From contig NZ_LSRE01000009.1 in NCBI RefSeq assembly GCF_001575205.1, positions 186,001 through 250,000 on the forward strand: a stretch of DNA of 64,000 nt. Direction: 5' to 3'. Positions within the stretch are counted from its first letter, which is position 1. Each line of letters starts with the position of its first letter. Source of the stretch: Tsukamurella pseudospumae (GTDB lineage Bacteria > Actinomycetota > Actinomycetes > Mycobacteriales > Mycobacteriaceae). A program made the translations under genes and the position numbers. Of this stretch, positions 26,207-34,166 are shown in pieces. A model generated the notes under the pieces. The model had not been told where the DNA came from and searched no databases. It saw only the letters and a program-made list of their open reading frames with translations.

Positions 26207-26911
26207 GTAGTCTGCGCCGCCCACGTACGTCGTCCCGCCCGACGGTGCCTCGGACTCGACGGCATCGGCGATCGCCGCCGCGAACTCGTCGATCGTGGGG
26301 AGTGGTCCGTGCGCGCGCCGAGCCTGCACCGCAGCGGGATCGCGGCGCTCGAGGAGGCGGACCACGATGGTGCCGTCGATCATGTCGCCCGAGACGACGC
26401 GGAGGTCGAGGCCACTCGTCGCCGCCAACTCGCGCAGCGCCTGCTCTCCCGCGAGCTTGCTCGCCGCGATGGGCTCGTAGCCCTCGGGCACGGCGTGCGT
26501 CCGGGAGAAGTGCGCCTGATGGCTCGTCACGAAGACCACGCGGCCGCCGGGGGAGAGACGCTCCGAGGCCGCCCGCGCGGCCGCGACCTGCGCGTCCCGG
26601 TTCAGGCGCATCGCGTAGCCCTCGTCCGCGCCCAGTTCCAGTCCGCCGGACGCGTTGAGGACCACCGCGTCGAATCGCCCGAACTCGGCGATCGCGGCGT
26701 CGAACAGCGCGGATGGGCCGTGCTCGGCCGTGACATCGGCACCGACCGCGATCGCGCGCCCGCCCGCGGCGCGGACCCGCTGGCAGACCTGCTCCGCTCG
26801 GCGTGCCTTCTCGCGGTAGTTCACGACCACGTCGTGTCCGCGGGCGCCGAGCGCCACCGCCGTCTCCGCACCCGATCCGCGGGATGCGCCCGTCACGACC
26901 ACAACAGCCAT
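26198..26911 (-). CDS. SDR-family oxidoreductase lacking the canonical YxxxK Tyr
   Basis: The 237-residue short-chain dehydrogenase-like protein has the cofactor motif VVVVTGASRGSGAETAVALGARGHDVVVNYR (TGxxxGxG) and VVLNASGG. At the active site, VVFVTS supplies Ser, but the Lys of AASKLAGE is preceded four residues earlier by Ile (YEPIAASK), so the usual Tyr is missing and a Tyr lies three residues further up. Substrate is unknown. ATG 26911 faces the HxlR regulator, which probably controls it. Confidence 0.85.
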   Translation of the reverse strand: MAVVVVTGASRGSGAETAVALGARGHDVVVNYREKARRAEQVCQRVRAAGGRAIAVGADVTAEHGPSALFDAAIAEFGRFDAVVLNASGGLELGADEGYAMRLNRDAQVAAARAASERLSPGGRVVFVTSHQAHFSRTHAVPEGYEPIAASKLAGEQALRELAATSGLDLRVVSGDMIDGTIVVRLLERRDPAAVQARRAHGPLPTIDEFAAAIADAVESEAPSGGTTYVGGADYLG

Positions 26912-26924
26912 CGTCGACCTCCAT

Positions 26925-26972
26925 GCTTCTGATTTCGAACTGCAGTCAGCATGACGCTTCGAATTCAGAAGC
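26925..26972. promoter_or_regulatory. Probable HxlR operator (long inverted repeat)
   Basis: Fifteen-base arms GCTTCTGATTTCGAA (26925-26939) and TTCGAATTCAGAAGC (26958-26972) are inverted with a single mismatch and an 18-base spacer. They lie between the divergent SDR and hxlR-type genes, directly upstream of the hxlR -10 box (TAGGCT, 26978-26983). Confidence 0.65.
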
Positions 26973-26989
26973 GCAAGTAGGCTCAGGTC

Positions 26990-27298
26990 GTGTCAGTGCG
27001 CGATGTGGTGCCCCAGCGGCGCGAGGAATCGGAGCCCGAGGTGCTCGCGGCCATGGAGCTTCTCGGTCAGCGCTGGGTGCTGCGCATCGTCTGGGAGCTC
27101 GAGCCGGGATCGCTCGGCTTCCTCGAATTGCGTAGGCGCATGGGCAATTGCAGCTCCAGCGTGCTCGCGACGCGGCTCGCGAACCTCGTCGAGAAGGGCA
27201 TCGCCCGCAAGCTTCCCGACAAGCAGTACGAACTCACTGAGCGCGGTGAGGCCCTCGGTCGCGCGCTCTGGCCGGTCTGGGACTGGGCGCGGGAGTAG
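26990..27298 (+). CDS. HxlR-family winged-helix regulator
   Basis: This 102-residue protein has the HxlR pattern: VLAAMELLGQRWVLRIVWELEPGSLGFLELRRRMGNCSSSVLATRLANLVEKGIARKL, then LTERGEALGRALWPVWDWA. It probably senses redox or an electrophile and controls the divergent SDR gene. GTG 26990 is six bases from TAGGCT, so the transcript is probably leaderless; GTG 26996 is an in-frame alternative. Confidence 0.88.
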   Translation: MSVRDVVPQRREESEPEVLAAMELLGQRWVLRIVWELEPGSLGFLELRRRMGNCSSSVLATRLANLVEKGIARKLPDKQYELTERGEALGRALWPVWDWARE

Positions 27299-27323
27299 TA
27301 CTCCGTGGCCGCTTCCCTGCGGT

Positions 27324-27352
27324 CGATTGTGCCCGCTGGGCGGGCACTATCG
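27324..27352 (+). terminator. Hairpin terminator after the HxlR gene
   Basis: GTGCCCGC (27329-27336) pairs with GCGGGCAC (27340-27347) around TGG, extended by CGAT/ATCG after one mismatch. There is no strong T run, as is usual in actinobacteria. Confidence 0.65.
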
Positions 27353-27417
27353 AACACGCCTCATGTCGGCGCGGAGTCCGTCCGAGTGTGCCGGTAGCGG
27401 AGGAAACATCGCCTACG

Positions 27418-27804
27418 ATGTTGCGCAGGCAGAATCGGAGGATTCGGACGTCTCGTATCTCTGCCACGGCCGCAGCGGCTGCTTTGGCTCTGCCGCTGTT
27501 CGTCACGGTGGGCTCGGCGAGTGCGGACCCGTCGCAGCCCGAGTGTCGGATGTTCGAGACCAAGCCCGGTTACGAGTGCCGTTTCGGGACCTGGCAGCGG
27601 GACTTCACCCCGCCGACCCCGGGGAAATCCTGCACCATCGGTGAGACTGCTCCCTTGCAACGGCTCACCTGCTCGGGCGGGATCTGGACGGTCAAGCCGG
27701 CCTCTCCGGACGGTGAGCGGTGCACCGCCGTCGGAGCCCAGCGGGTCGGACCGACCGGCCTGCAGACCTGCACGCACGGACCGTACGGATTCATGTGGGA
27801 GTGA
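27418..27804 (+). CDS. Small secreted Cys-containing protein, unknown
   Basis: From ATG 27418 the protein has 128 residues. The signal peptide MLRRQNRRIRTSRISATAAA-ALALPLFVTVGSASA ends at an AXA site before DPSQPE. The mature part is small with six Cys (PECRMFE, YECRFGTW, KSCTIGE, LTCSGG, ERCTAVG, QTCTHG), an even number consistent with three disulfides. No family is recognised. GTG 27388 is an alternative longer start. It is followed by another small secreted protein 36 bases away. Confidence 0.7.
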   Translation: MLRRQNRRIRTSRISATAAAAALALPLFVTVGSASADPSQPECRMFETKPGYECRFGTWQRDFTPPTPGKSCTIGETAPLQRLTCSGGIWTVKPASPDGERCTAVGAQRVGPTGLQTCTHGPYGFMWE

Positions 27805-27840
27805 ATCGGCCGTGAACCGGATCGATACGAGGAGGACACG

Positions 27841-28164
27841 ATGATGAAGAGAGCTGTAGCGGGGCTCGGCGTGTGTGCCGGACTACTGTCCGTCGGAGCG
27901 GTACTGACGGCGGCTCCTGCCGGAGCCGACTGCACGGGCGCATCGGTGCGCACCGGCTGCGCGGCGGGCGAGCAGGTCGCGCGCACGGTGACCGTGACCG
28001 TCACGCGGACCAAGACGACCACCAGCACGACCACGACGACCAAGACGACGACCAGCACCACCACCGTCACCGCGACGGCGTCGGGGACGCGATCGGCGTC
28101 CGCCGTCGTCGAGGGCGAGCGGGTCGCGCCTGCGGGGACGGTCGTCGCGGAACATCCGAATTAG
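27841..28164 (+). CDS. Small secreted Thr-rich protein, unknown
   Basis: The protein has 107 residues: a signal peptide (MMKRAVAGLGVCAGLLSVGAVL, cleavage near APAGA^DCTG), two Cys in the mature N-terminus (DCTGASVRTGC), then a Thr-rich stretch (VTVTVTRTKTTTSTTTTTK) of repeated ACC/ACG codons, and a short tail. RBS GAGGAGG precedes ATG 27841. Thr-rich regions of exported actinobacterial proteins are often O-mannosylated; that is only a possibility. It is probably co-transcribed with the gene at 27418. Confidence 0.7.
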   Translation: MMKRAVAGLGVCAGLLSVGAVLTAAPAGADCTGASVRTGCAAGEQVARTVTVTVTRTKTTTSTTTTTKTTTSTTTVTATASGTRSASAVVEGERVAPAGTVVAEHPN

Positions 28165-28182
28165 AATCATCGTGAGCGAAAA

Positions 28183-28216
28183 GTGCCGCCGCCCCGAAAA
28201 ATCGGGACGGCGGCAC
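28183..28216. terminator. Strong bidirectional hairpin terminator
   Basis: A 15-bp stem with one mismatch (28183-28197 with 28202-28216; GTGCCGCCG pairs CGGCGGCAC) and an AAAA loop lies between the Thr-rich protein gene and the convergent fprA. Confidence 0.85.
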
Positions 28217-28236
28217 CGTCGTAGGAAGGATCCGGA

Positions 28237-29625
28237 CTAGTCCTGCGCGACCTTGCCCGGCTCCGAAGCGGCGAGCATGTCGTCGCGCTCGACGACCTTC
28301 ACGCGCTCGCGGCCCTCGGCCTCGCCGAGGCTGCGCTCGTGCTCGTCGAGGCGGTACCAGCCGTCCCAGGTGGTGTACGGCGTGTCGTGGTCGTCCAGCC
28401 AGTTCGTGACGCCCTCGGTCGACGGGTCCGACGGGGCGTTCAGCTTGCCGGCGTGGAAGTCCTCGAGCAGGCAGGCGATGGTCTCGTTGGCGTCGCCCTT
28501 GGTGTGGCCGATGAGGCCGACCGGACCGCGCTTGATCCACCCCGTCGTGTAGACGCCGGTGATGTGCTGACCAGCGTCGACGACGCGGCCGGCCTCGTTC
28601 GGAATGACACCGGCCTGGTCGTCGAAGGGGATCTCCGGCAGGTCGTTCGAGAGGTAGCCGACGGCCCGGTAGACCGAACCGATCTCCCAGTCGGTGAACT
28701 TCCCGGTGCCGCGCACGTTGCCCGTGCCGTCCAACTCGGTGCGCTCGGTGCGCAGGCCCGTGACCTTGCCGTTCTCGCCCAGGATCTCGACCGGCGACTC
28801 GAACAGGTGGATGAACAGCTTGTGCGGGCGGTTGTTCGGCTCGCGGATCGCGTAGTTCTCGAGGATCGTGGCCACCTGGTCGGTGATCTTCGACTCGCGG
28901 CGGGCCTTCGCCGAGCCCTCGTCGTACTCGATGTCCTCGGGGTTCACGACGACCTCGATGGTCTGCGAATGGTCGAGCTCCTTGAGCTCGAGCGGCGTGA
29001 ACTTCACCTGTGCGGGGCCGCGGCGTCCGAAGACGTGCACCTCCTTGGCCTTGTTGACCTTGAGGCCCTCGTAGACGTTCGGCGGGATCTCCGTCGGGAG
29101 CAGCTCGTCGGCGGTCTTGGCCAGCACGCGGGCCACGTCCAGACCCACGTTGCCGACGCCCAGGACGGCGACCTTCTCCTCGGTCAGCGGCCACTCGCGG
29201 GAGAAGTCCGGATGCCCGTCGTACCAGGCCACGAACTCGGCGGCGCCGTAGCTGCCCTCCAGGTCGATGCCGGGGATCTCCAGGTTGCGGTCGGCCACGG
29301 CGCCGGTGGAGAAGATGACCGCGTCGTAGTGGCGGCGCACGTCCTCGAGCGTGAAGTCCTTGCCGAAGTCGAGGTTGCCGAGCAGCCGGACCTGCGGCTT
29401 GTCGAGCACCTTGTGCAGGGCGGTGATGATGCCCTTGATGCGCGGGTGATCAGGGGCGACGCCGTATCGGATCAGGCCGAACGGTGCGGGCATCTTCTCG
29501 AAGAGATCGATGCTGACGCCCGGGTCCTTCGCCTCGTCGGACTTCATGAGGGCGTCCGCCGCATAGATGCCTGCGGGGCCCGCGCCCACGATCGCTACGC
29601 GCAACGGTCGGTTCTGTTCGGTCAT
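28237..29625 (-). CDS. fprA: NADPH-ferredoxin reductase, adrenodoxin-reductase type
   Basis: The 462-residue flavoprotein matches FprA: MTEQNRPLRVAIVGAGPAGIYAADAL (FAD motif), FEKMPAPFGLIRYGVAPDHPRIKG (hallmark of adrenodoxin reductases), VAVLGVGNVGLDVARVLAKT (NADPH motif) and YTTGWIKRGPVGLIGHTKGDANET. It passes electrons from NADPH to ferredoxin for P450 and other enzymes. ATG 29625 is chosen because it fits the family N-terminus; an upstream in-frame ATG adds 15 residues. It ends at a strong terminator. Confidence 0.93.
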   Translation of the reverse strand: MTEQNRPLRVAIVGAGPAGIYAADALMKSDEAKDPGVSIDLFEKMPAPFGLIRYGVAPDHPRIKGIITALHKVLDKPQVRLLGNLDFGKDFTLEDVRRHYDAVIFSTGAVADRNLEIPGIDLEGSYGAAEFVAWYDGHPDFSREWPLTEEKVAVLGVGNVGLDVARVLAKTADELLPTEIPPNVYEGLKVNKAKEVHVFGRRGPAQVKFTPLELKELDHSQTIEVVVNPEDIEYDEGSAKARRESKITDQVATILENYAIREPNNRPHKLFIHLFESPVEILGENGKVTGLRTERTELDGTGNVRGTGKFTDWEIGSVYRAVGYLSNDLPEIPFDDQAGVIPNEAGRVVDAGQHITGVYTTGWIKRGPVGLIGHTKGDANETIACLLEDFHAGKLNAPSDPSTEGVTNWLDDHDTPYTTWDGWYRLDEHERSLGEAEGRERVKVVERDDMLAASEPGKVAQD

Positions 29626-29733
29626 GTGAAGTCGGCTACCTTTGTCTGCATACGCGGTTGAAGTCCCCACCAGGTTAGTGCGGACTTATCGACCGTTCCT
29701 AGTGCGGGTGGTTCATTTCACCCGGCCAGGCAC

Positions 29734-29747
29734 TGGAACACGTTCTA
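29734..29747. promoter_or_regulatory. Candidate KstR-type operator
   Basis: TGGAACACGTTCTA fits the KstR consensus TNNAACNNGTTNNA at all fixed positions. It lies between divergent fprA and the gene at 29770, 22 bases before the latter. KstR represses sterol-catabolism genes in mycolate actinomycetes. The neighbours are not classical sterol genes, except that fprA could supply reductant to P450s. Confidence 0.5.
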
Positions 29748-29769
29748 GTAGCAGAGGGTAGAGACTTCA

Positions 29770-30231
29770 GTGAGCGCAGACAAGAGCCCCGCCGATCCGG
29801 CACCCGCACGCGGCACCACGGCCACCCCGTTCCTGATCGCTCTGGTGGTCGCGGTTCTGGTGATCGGCGGCATCATCGGCTGGAACGCCATCCGGCCCGA
29901 CCCGCTCAGCGACGAGGCGAAGGTGCAGCGCACCATCGGTCAGTACTACGGGGCGCTGAACAAGGGCCGCTACTCGGACCTCGTCGCCAACACCTGCGCC
30001 AAGGACCGCGCCGCCGCCGACTTCCCGAAGGAGGCCGGGTTCGTCGACGCGCGCAAGGCCGCCGTCGAGAAGGACGGCGAGGCGAAGCTCGACGAGAAGG
30101 ACGTCAAGGACCTCACCGTCACCGGCGACGCCGCGACCGCGCAGCTCACCGTCCGGTACGAGAAGGCCGGCGAGCGCACCGAGCAGGCGAAGTTCGTCCG
30201 CGAGGACGGCACGTGGAAGAAGTGCTCATGA
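29770..30231 (+). CDS. Membrane-anchored protein with NTF2-like external domain, unknown
   Basis: The protein has 153 residues: a short cytoplasmic N-terminus, one helix (FLIALVVAVLVIGGIIGW) and an external domain of about 105 residues (VQRTIGQYYGALNKGRYSDLVANTC ... LTVTGDAATAQLTVRYEKAG ... FVREDGTWKKC). It parallels the C-terminal domain of the protein at 11899, including the terminal 'DGxWKxC', so the two are probably distant paralogues. GTG 29770. Its stop overlaps the rhodanese ATG by four bases. Confidence 0.8.
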   Translation: MSADKSPADPAPARGTTATPFLIALVVAVLVIGGIIGWNAIRPDPLSDEAKVQRTIGQYYGALNKGRYSDLVANTCAKDRAAADFPKEAGFVDARKAAVEKDGEAKLDEKDVKDLTVTGDAATAQLTVRYEKAGERTEQAKFVREDGTWKKCS

Positions 30232-30641
30232 CCTACGCCGGAGACGTGACGCCCCGCGAGGCCTGGGAGTTGTTGCAACAGGATCCGGCCGCGATCCTCG
30301 TCGACTGCCGCACCGAAGCGGAGTGGAATTACGTCGGCATCCCTGAGCTCTCGCAGGTCGGGCGCCATCCGGTGCTCGTCGAATGGCAGCGCTATCCCGA
30401 CGGTGCGCTCAACCCGCGGTTCGTCGACGAGTTGCGCGCCAAGGGCATCACCGACGACGCGCCCGTGGTCTTCCTCTGCCGCTCCGGCCACCGCTCGATC
30501 GGCGCCGCGGAGACCGCAACCGCAGCCGGTGTCGCGCGCGCCTACAACGTGCTCGACGGATTCGAGGGCGCGGTCGACGCATTCGGACATCGCGGCGCCG
30601 CCGGATGGCGCGCCGAAGGGCTGCCCTGGCGGCAGTTCTAG
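30228..30641 (+). CDS. Rhodanese-like sulfurtransferase (Rv0390-like)
   Basis: The 137-residue single-domain rhodanese has DCRTEAEWNYVGIP and the active-site loop VVFLCRSGHRSIGAAE with catalytic Cys84, so it should be able to carry persulfide sulfur. ATG 30228 overlaps the preceding stop (ATGA). It is followed by metZ 10 bases later, as in M. tuberculosis Rv0390-Rv0391, linking it to sulfur amino-acid synthesis. Confidence 0.93.
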   Translation: MTYAGDVTPREAWELLQQDPAAILVDCRTEAEWNYVGIPELSQVGRHPVLVEWQRYPDGALNPRFVDELRAKGITDDAPVVFLCRSGHRSIGAAETATAAGVARAYNVLDGFEGAVDAFGHRGAAGWRAEGLPWRQF

Positions 30642-30650
30642 ACTTCGGGC

Positions 30651-31853
30651 ATGGAGTTCAGCGACCTGCCCGCGGGTCTTTCGCCCGAGACCTACGCCGT
30701 CCGAGGCGGCGTCCTGCGCACGAACTACGAGGAGACGTCCGAGGCGCTGTTCCTCAACTCGGGCTACACCTACGAGAGCGCCGAGGCGGCCGAGGCGGCC
30801 TTCAACGGTGACATCGACCGGTTCGTCTACTCGCGGTACGGCAATCCGACGGTGGCCATGTTCCAGGAGCGTCTCCGTCTCCTGGAGGGCGCCGAGGCGT
30901 GCTTCGCGACGGCGTCCGGCATGTCCGCGGTGTTCACCGCGCTCGGCGCCCTGCTCAAGGCCGGCGACCGGCTGGTGGCGGCGCGATCGCTCTTCGGCTC
31001 CTGCTACGTGGTGTGCAACGAGATCCTGCCGCGGTGGGGCATCGAGACCGTCTTCGTGGACGGTGAGGACCTCTCCCAGTGGGAGGAGGCGCTCAGCGTC
31101 CCCACCCAGGCCGTCTTCTTCGAGACCCCGGCGAACCCGATGCAGGGCCTCGTCGACGTGCGGGCCGTCGCCGATCTCGCGCACGCCGCCGGCGCGCAGG
31201 TCGTGCTCGACGCCGGCTTCACGCCCGTCGGCTATCAGGACTCGTTCGGCATGGGCGCCGACGTGGTCGTGCACTCGTCGACCAAGACGATGGACGGCCA
31301 GGGGCGCGTCATGGGCGGCGCGATCCTCGGTCGCGAGGACTACATCGACGGTCCGGTGAAGCAGCTGATGCGGCACACCGGCCCCGCGATGGCGCCGTTC
31401 AACGCGTGGGTGCTGCTCAAGGCGCTGGAGACGCTGGACCTGCGGGCCGAGCGCGTCAGCGCGAACACGCAGAAGGTCGCCGAGTTCCTCGACGCCGATC
31501 CCCGGGTGTCGAAGGTGCTCTTCCCGTTCGTGCCCTCGCACCCGCAGCACGAGCTCGCGAAGCGGCAGATGAAGGCCGGCGGCACGGTGATCACGCTCGA
31601 GCTGGCGGATTCGGCCTCCGCGGCCGGCAAGGCCCGCGCGTTCGAGTTCCTCAACCGGCTGCAGATCATCGACATCTCCAACAACTTCGGCGACGCCAAG
31701 TCGCTGATCACCCATCCCGCGACCACGACGCACCGCGCAACGGGCCCGGAGGGCCGCGCGAAGATCGGCCTCACCGATTCGATGCTGCGGCTGTCGGTGG
31801 GCCTCGAGAACGTCGCCGACCTCATCGCCGACCTGGATCGCGCCCTGGGCTGA
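30651..31853 (+). CDS. metZ: O-succinylhomoserine sulfhydrylase
   Basis: MetZ makes homocysteine directly from O-succinylhomoserine and sulfide. The 400-residue PLP enzyme has the Cys/Met-metabolism family motifs YSRYGNPTVAMFQERL, ASGMSAVFTALGALL, FFETPANPMQGL and VVVHSSTKTMDGQGRVMGGAI with the PLP lysine K212, and DAKSLITHPATTTH near the C-terminus. ATG 30651. It is preceded by the rhodanese gene, probably in the same transcript, and followed by a bidirectional hairpin. Confidence 0.95.
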   Translation: MEFSDLPAGLSPETYAVRGGVLRTNYEETSEALFLNSGYTYESAEAAEAAFNGDIDRFVYSRYGNPTVAMFQERLRLLEGAEACFATASGMSAVFTALGALLKAGDRLVAARSLFGSCYVVCNEILPRWGIETVFVDGEDLSQWEEALSVPTQAVFFETPANPMQGLVDVRAVADLAHAAGAQVVLDAGFTPVGYQDSFGMGADVVVHSSTKTMDGQGRVMGGAILGREDYIDGPVKQLMRHTGPAMAPFNAWVLLKALETLDLRAERVSANTQKVAEFLDADPRVSKVLFPFVPSHPQHELAKRQMKAGGTVITLELADSASAAGKARAFEFLNRLQIIDISNNFGDAKSLITHPATTTHRATGPEGRAKIGLTDSMLRLSVGLENVADLIADLDRALG

Positions 31854-31869
31854 GTCCGCCGAAATGTGT

Positions 31870-31905
31870 GGTCATCCGTACTCATGATCGTTCAGACGGA
31901 TGACC
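31870..31905. terminator. Bidirectional hairpin between metZ and cutC
   Basis: GGTCATCCGT (31870-31879) and ACGGATGACC (31896-31905) form a perfect 10-bp stem, with further TGT/ACA pairing past a bulge. It includes the end of cutC. Confidence 0.65.
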
Positions 31906-32566
31906 GCACATCCAGCGCCGCCCGCCACCGGGTGACGGCTTCAGCCGACGCCGGCTCACCCCATCCGTGAGGCCGCGCGGCGGAGCCGATATGGAAGGCG
32001 TCGATGCCGGCCGCCAGCAGCCGCGGCAGGTGATCGAGGCGCAGTCCTCCGCCCACCAGAATCCGCTGGGGCCCTCCGGTTTCGGTGACGAGGGTGTCGA
32101 TACCGTCGTCCACGCCGGAGTGTGCGCCCGCGGTGAGGATCGTGTCGAGTCCGGGAAGATCCGCGACGGCCGCGCGGAGGGCGGTGCGGTCCGCGCAGTG
32201 ATCGATCGCTCGGTGGAAGGTCCACGGCGCCCCGTCGATCGCCTCCACGATCCGCCCGGTCGCCTCGAGGTCGAGGGTTCCGTCGGGGGAGAGGAATCCG
32301 AGCACGAACTCCTTCGCCCCTGCGGTTCTCAGGTCGATGGTGCGCCGCACCAGCTCGCCGAGGTTCCCGGGTGCGAAGCCGTCGGTGAGTCGAATCATCA
32401 CGCGGACAGGGATGTCCACGGCTGCGAGGACCGCTGCGATGGTGCCGGGCGAGGGGCTCAGCCCGTCCGCCGCCATGTCGGCGACGAGCTCCACCCGATC
32501 CGCCCCGCCCTCCTCCGCCGCGGCCGCGTCCCGCGCGTCGAGTGCGATGACCTCCAGCAGTGCCAT
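31892..32566 (-). CDS. cutC: CutC-family protein
   Basis: This 224-residue TIM-barrel protein has the CutC pattern LEVIALDARDAAAAEEGGADRVELVADMAADGLSPSPGTI, then VMIRLTDGFAP, FVLGFLSPDGTLD, FHRAIDHCAD and RILVGGGLRLDHLPRLLAAGIDAFHIGSAAR. CutC was named for copper homeostasis, but the true reaction is uncertain. ATG 32566. It is convergent with metZ. Confidence 0.9.
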   Translation of the reverse strand: MALLEVIALDARDAAAAEEGGADRVELVADMAADGLSPSPGTIAAVLAAVDIPVRVMIRLTDGFAPGNLGELVRRTIDLRTAGAKEFVLGFLSPDGTLDLEATGRIVEAIDGAPWTFHRAIDHCADRTALRAAVADLPGLDTILTAGAHSGVDDGIDTLVTETGGPQRILVGGGLRLDHLPRLLAAGIDAFHIGSAARPHGWGEPASAEAVTRWRAALDVRSSV

Positions 32567-32616
32567 GCGCCCATCCTAGATGCGCTCGGGGCAAGCCGAT
32601 CTGCGCTCCAGAGGAC

Positions 32617-33042
32617 TCAAGCGGGGTCGCCGATTCGATGCGGGGAACCGTAGATATCGAGGTCGAGGGTGATTCCGCGGTCGGCGAGTGCGGCGAGCGT
32701 GGTCGGTGTGATGGACAGTCCTTCGTTTCCGCCCCGCATGAACCAGCCGCAGAACACTCGGATGGCGTACCGATCGGACAGTTCGCTCCAGACGGAGAGG
32801 TCGGTGGTGACCGCGCCGAGGAGCTGGGCGACCTGGATGTCGAGGTCGGCGGGCTCCGTGGCGCCCGCCTGGAGGGCCCACATGCCGAATCGTGCAGTCC
32901 GCGTGACTCGGCCGGTGGTCACCGAATCACCGCACGCGTAGGACATCGTGGGAGTGGCGCCGAGCATCCGGGTGACGATCAAGGGGTCGAGGGAGTCGCC
33001 GGTGATCTGCAGGGACGCGACGCCGCGGTGAATGGGCGGCAT
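32617..33042 (-). CDS. DUF4279 domain protein
   Basis: The 141-residue protein matches DUF4279: SLQITGDSLDPLIVTRMLGATPT near the start, FGMWALQAG, then VFCGWFMRGGNEGLSITPTTLAALADRGITLDLDIYG at the end. The domain is widespread in polymorphic-toxin immunity settings and as a stand-alone protein; no activity is established. ATG 33042. It is divergent from a small two-gene unit of unknown proteins. Confidence 0.85.
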   Translation of the reverse strand: MPPIHRGVASLQITGDSLDPLIVTRMLGATPTMSYACGDSVTTGRVTRTARFGMWALQAGATEPADLDIQVAQLLGAVTTDLSVWSELSDRYAIRVFCGWFMRGGNEGLSITPTTLAALADRGITLDLDIYGSPHRIGDPA

Positions 33043-33145
33043 GTCGGGAGACTACGGCGCGGTGCACGGGCGGGCAAGCGGGTTGACTGTGACCGCCGCG
33101 GAATTCACTGGCGTCGCAATCGCGACGCGATCTACCGTTCAGGTC

Positions 33146-33529
33146 ATGGAACCGCCCGCGCCGACGAGCCTGCGCCCGCTCACCGATCGTGAGCGGGCGA
33201 TCCTCGACGGCTTTCTGTCCTACGACTATCCCGGCGTCGATGAGCTCCGCGCCCAGCTTTCGACCCTCCGCGTGAACCCGGAGCTGTCCTGTTCGTGCGG
33301 CTGCGGCACGGTCGATCTTGTGGCGGACCGTGTGTTGTCGCCCGCCGCCGCGCCGAGTCCGCTCCCGGTGGGCGCAGAGATCCCCGGCGACGGGGACGTA
33401 CCGTTGGGCGGAATGATCGTGTTCCTGCTCGACGGCTATCTCGCGAGCCTCGAGATCTACTCCTACGGCAGCGGCCCGCTCCAGCTGCCGGCGATCGAAG
33501 ACGTCGACTGGAGCGGACCCGATGAGTGA
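33146..33529 (+). CDS. Unknown protein with CSCGCGT motif
   Basis: The protein has 127 residues from ATG 33146. It has LTDRERAILDGFLSYDYPGVDELRAQLSTLRVNPE, then SCSCGCGTVDLVAD (three Cys in CxCxC spacing) and a C-terminal part GGMIVFLLDGYLASLEIYSYG. I recognise the cysteine motif as recurring in actinobacterial proteins paired with contact-dependent or immunity-like genes, but no named family. TACCGT (33133-33138) is seven bases before the ATG, so the mRNA is probably leaderless. The stop overlaps the next ATG. Confidence 0.7.
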   Translation: MEPPAPTSLRPLTDRERAILDGFLSYDYPGVDELRAQLSTLRVNPELSCSCGCGTVDLVADRVLSPAAAPSPLPVGAEIPGDGDVPLGGMIVFLLDGYLASLEIYSYGSGPLQLPAIEDVDWSGPDE

Positions 33530-34166
33530 ACCCGGGGCCGTCCGGCGCCCCACTCCGTCGGAGGTCGCCGCGTTCGACGCGGCCTGGACGCGGAACACGG
33601 GCACCGAACTGCCGTACGCACACTGGCTTCGGGCGACGTGCCATGAGCGGTGGGTGCGGCTGCACAGCCTGCCGGAGAGCAAGCAGTACCCGGACACCGA
33701 GGCCGAGTACGCCGTGATGCTCACCCGCTACCTGGCAGAACTCGACGAACTGCGGGCAGGTGCGGATGACCTGTGGGTGGTCACGTCCTCGTACTCCTCT
33801 GCCGCCCGGCCGGTTCGACGGTCCGCCGCCCTCGTCGAGCTGCTCCCTCGGCCGCGCCTGTGGCGCAGCTTCACCGAGGACGACGAGGACGAGGAGTACC
33901 GGATCTGGACCCACCACTACCTCTCGGTGGTGCGCCGCGACGGGCCCGAGCTGCCCCGGCTGCTGCGGCTCGTCGCCGATGAGGTGGTCAGCGGCGTCAT
34001 GATCACCGTGCCCGCCGCCACATGGGTGCATCACCCGTACGACGGCGGCGCCGACCTGATTCTGCCGACGACAGCGGAGCGGGATCGCATCGCCGGGATG
34101 TTCACCGATTGGCTTCCAGCGCAGGGATTTCCGGGTGCATGCCTCACCGGATGTGTGCATTCTTGA
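33522..34166 (+). CDS. DUF3885-like protein
   Basis: This 214-residue soluble protein has RWVRLHSLPESKQYPDTEAEYAVMLTRYLAELDELRAGADDLWVVTSSYSS, which fits the DUF3885 pattern (FHSLPESKRY...EY). The C-terminus holds VVSGVMITVPAATWVHHPYDGGADLILPTTAERDRI. Function is unknown; the family often occurs with SMI1/KNR4-like and immunity proteins. ATG 33522 overlaps the upstream stop by eight bases, so the two are co-translated. Confidence 0.7.
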   Translation: MSEPGAVRRPTPSEVAAFDAAWTRNTGTELPYAHWLRATCHERWVRLHSLPESKQYPDTEAEYAVMLTRYLAELDELRAGADDLWVVTSSYSSAARPVRRSAALVELLPRPRLWRSFTEDDEDEEYRIWTHHYLSVVRRDGPELPRLLRLVADEVVSGVMITVPAATWVHHPYDGGADLILPTTAERDRIAGMFTDWLPAQGFPGACLTGCVHS

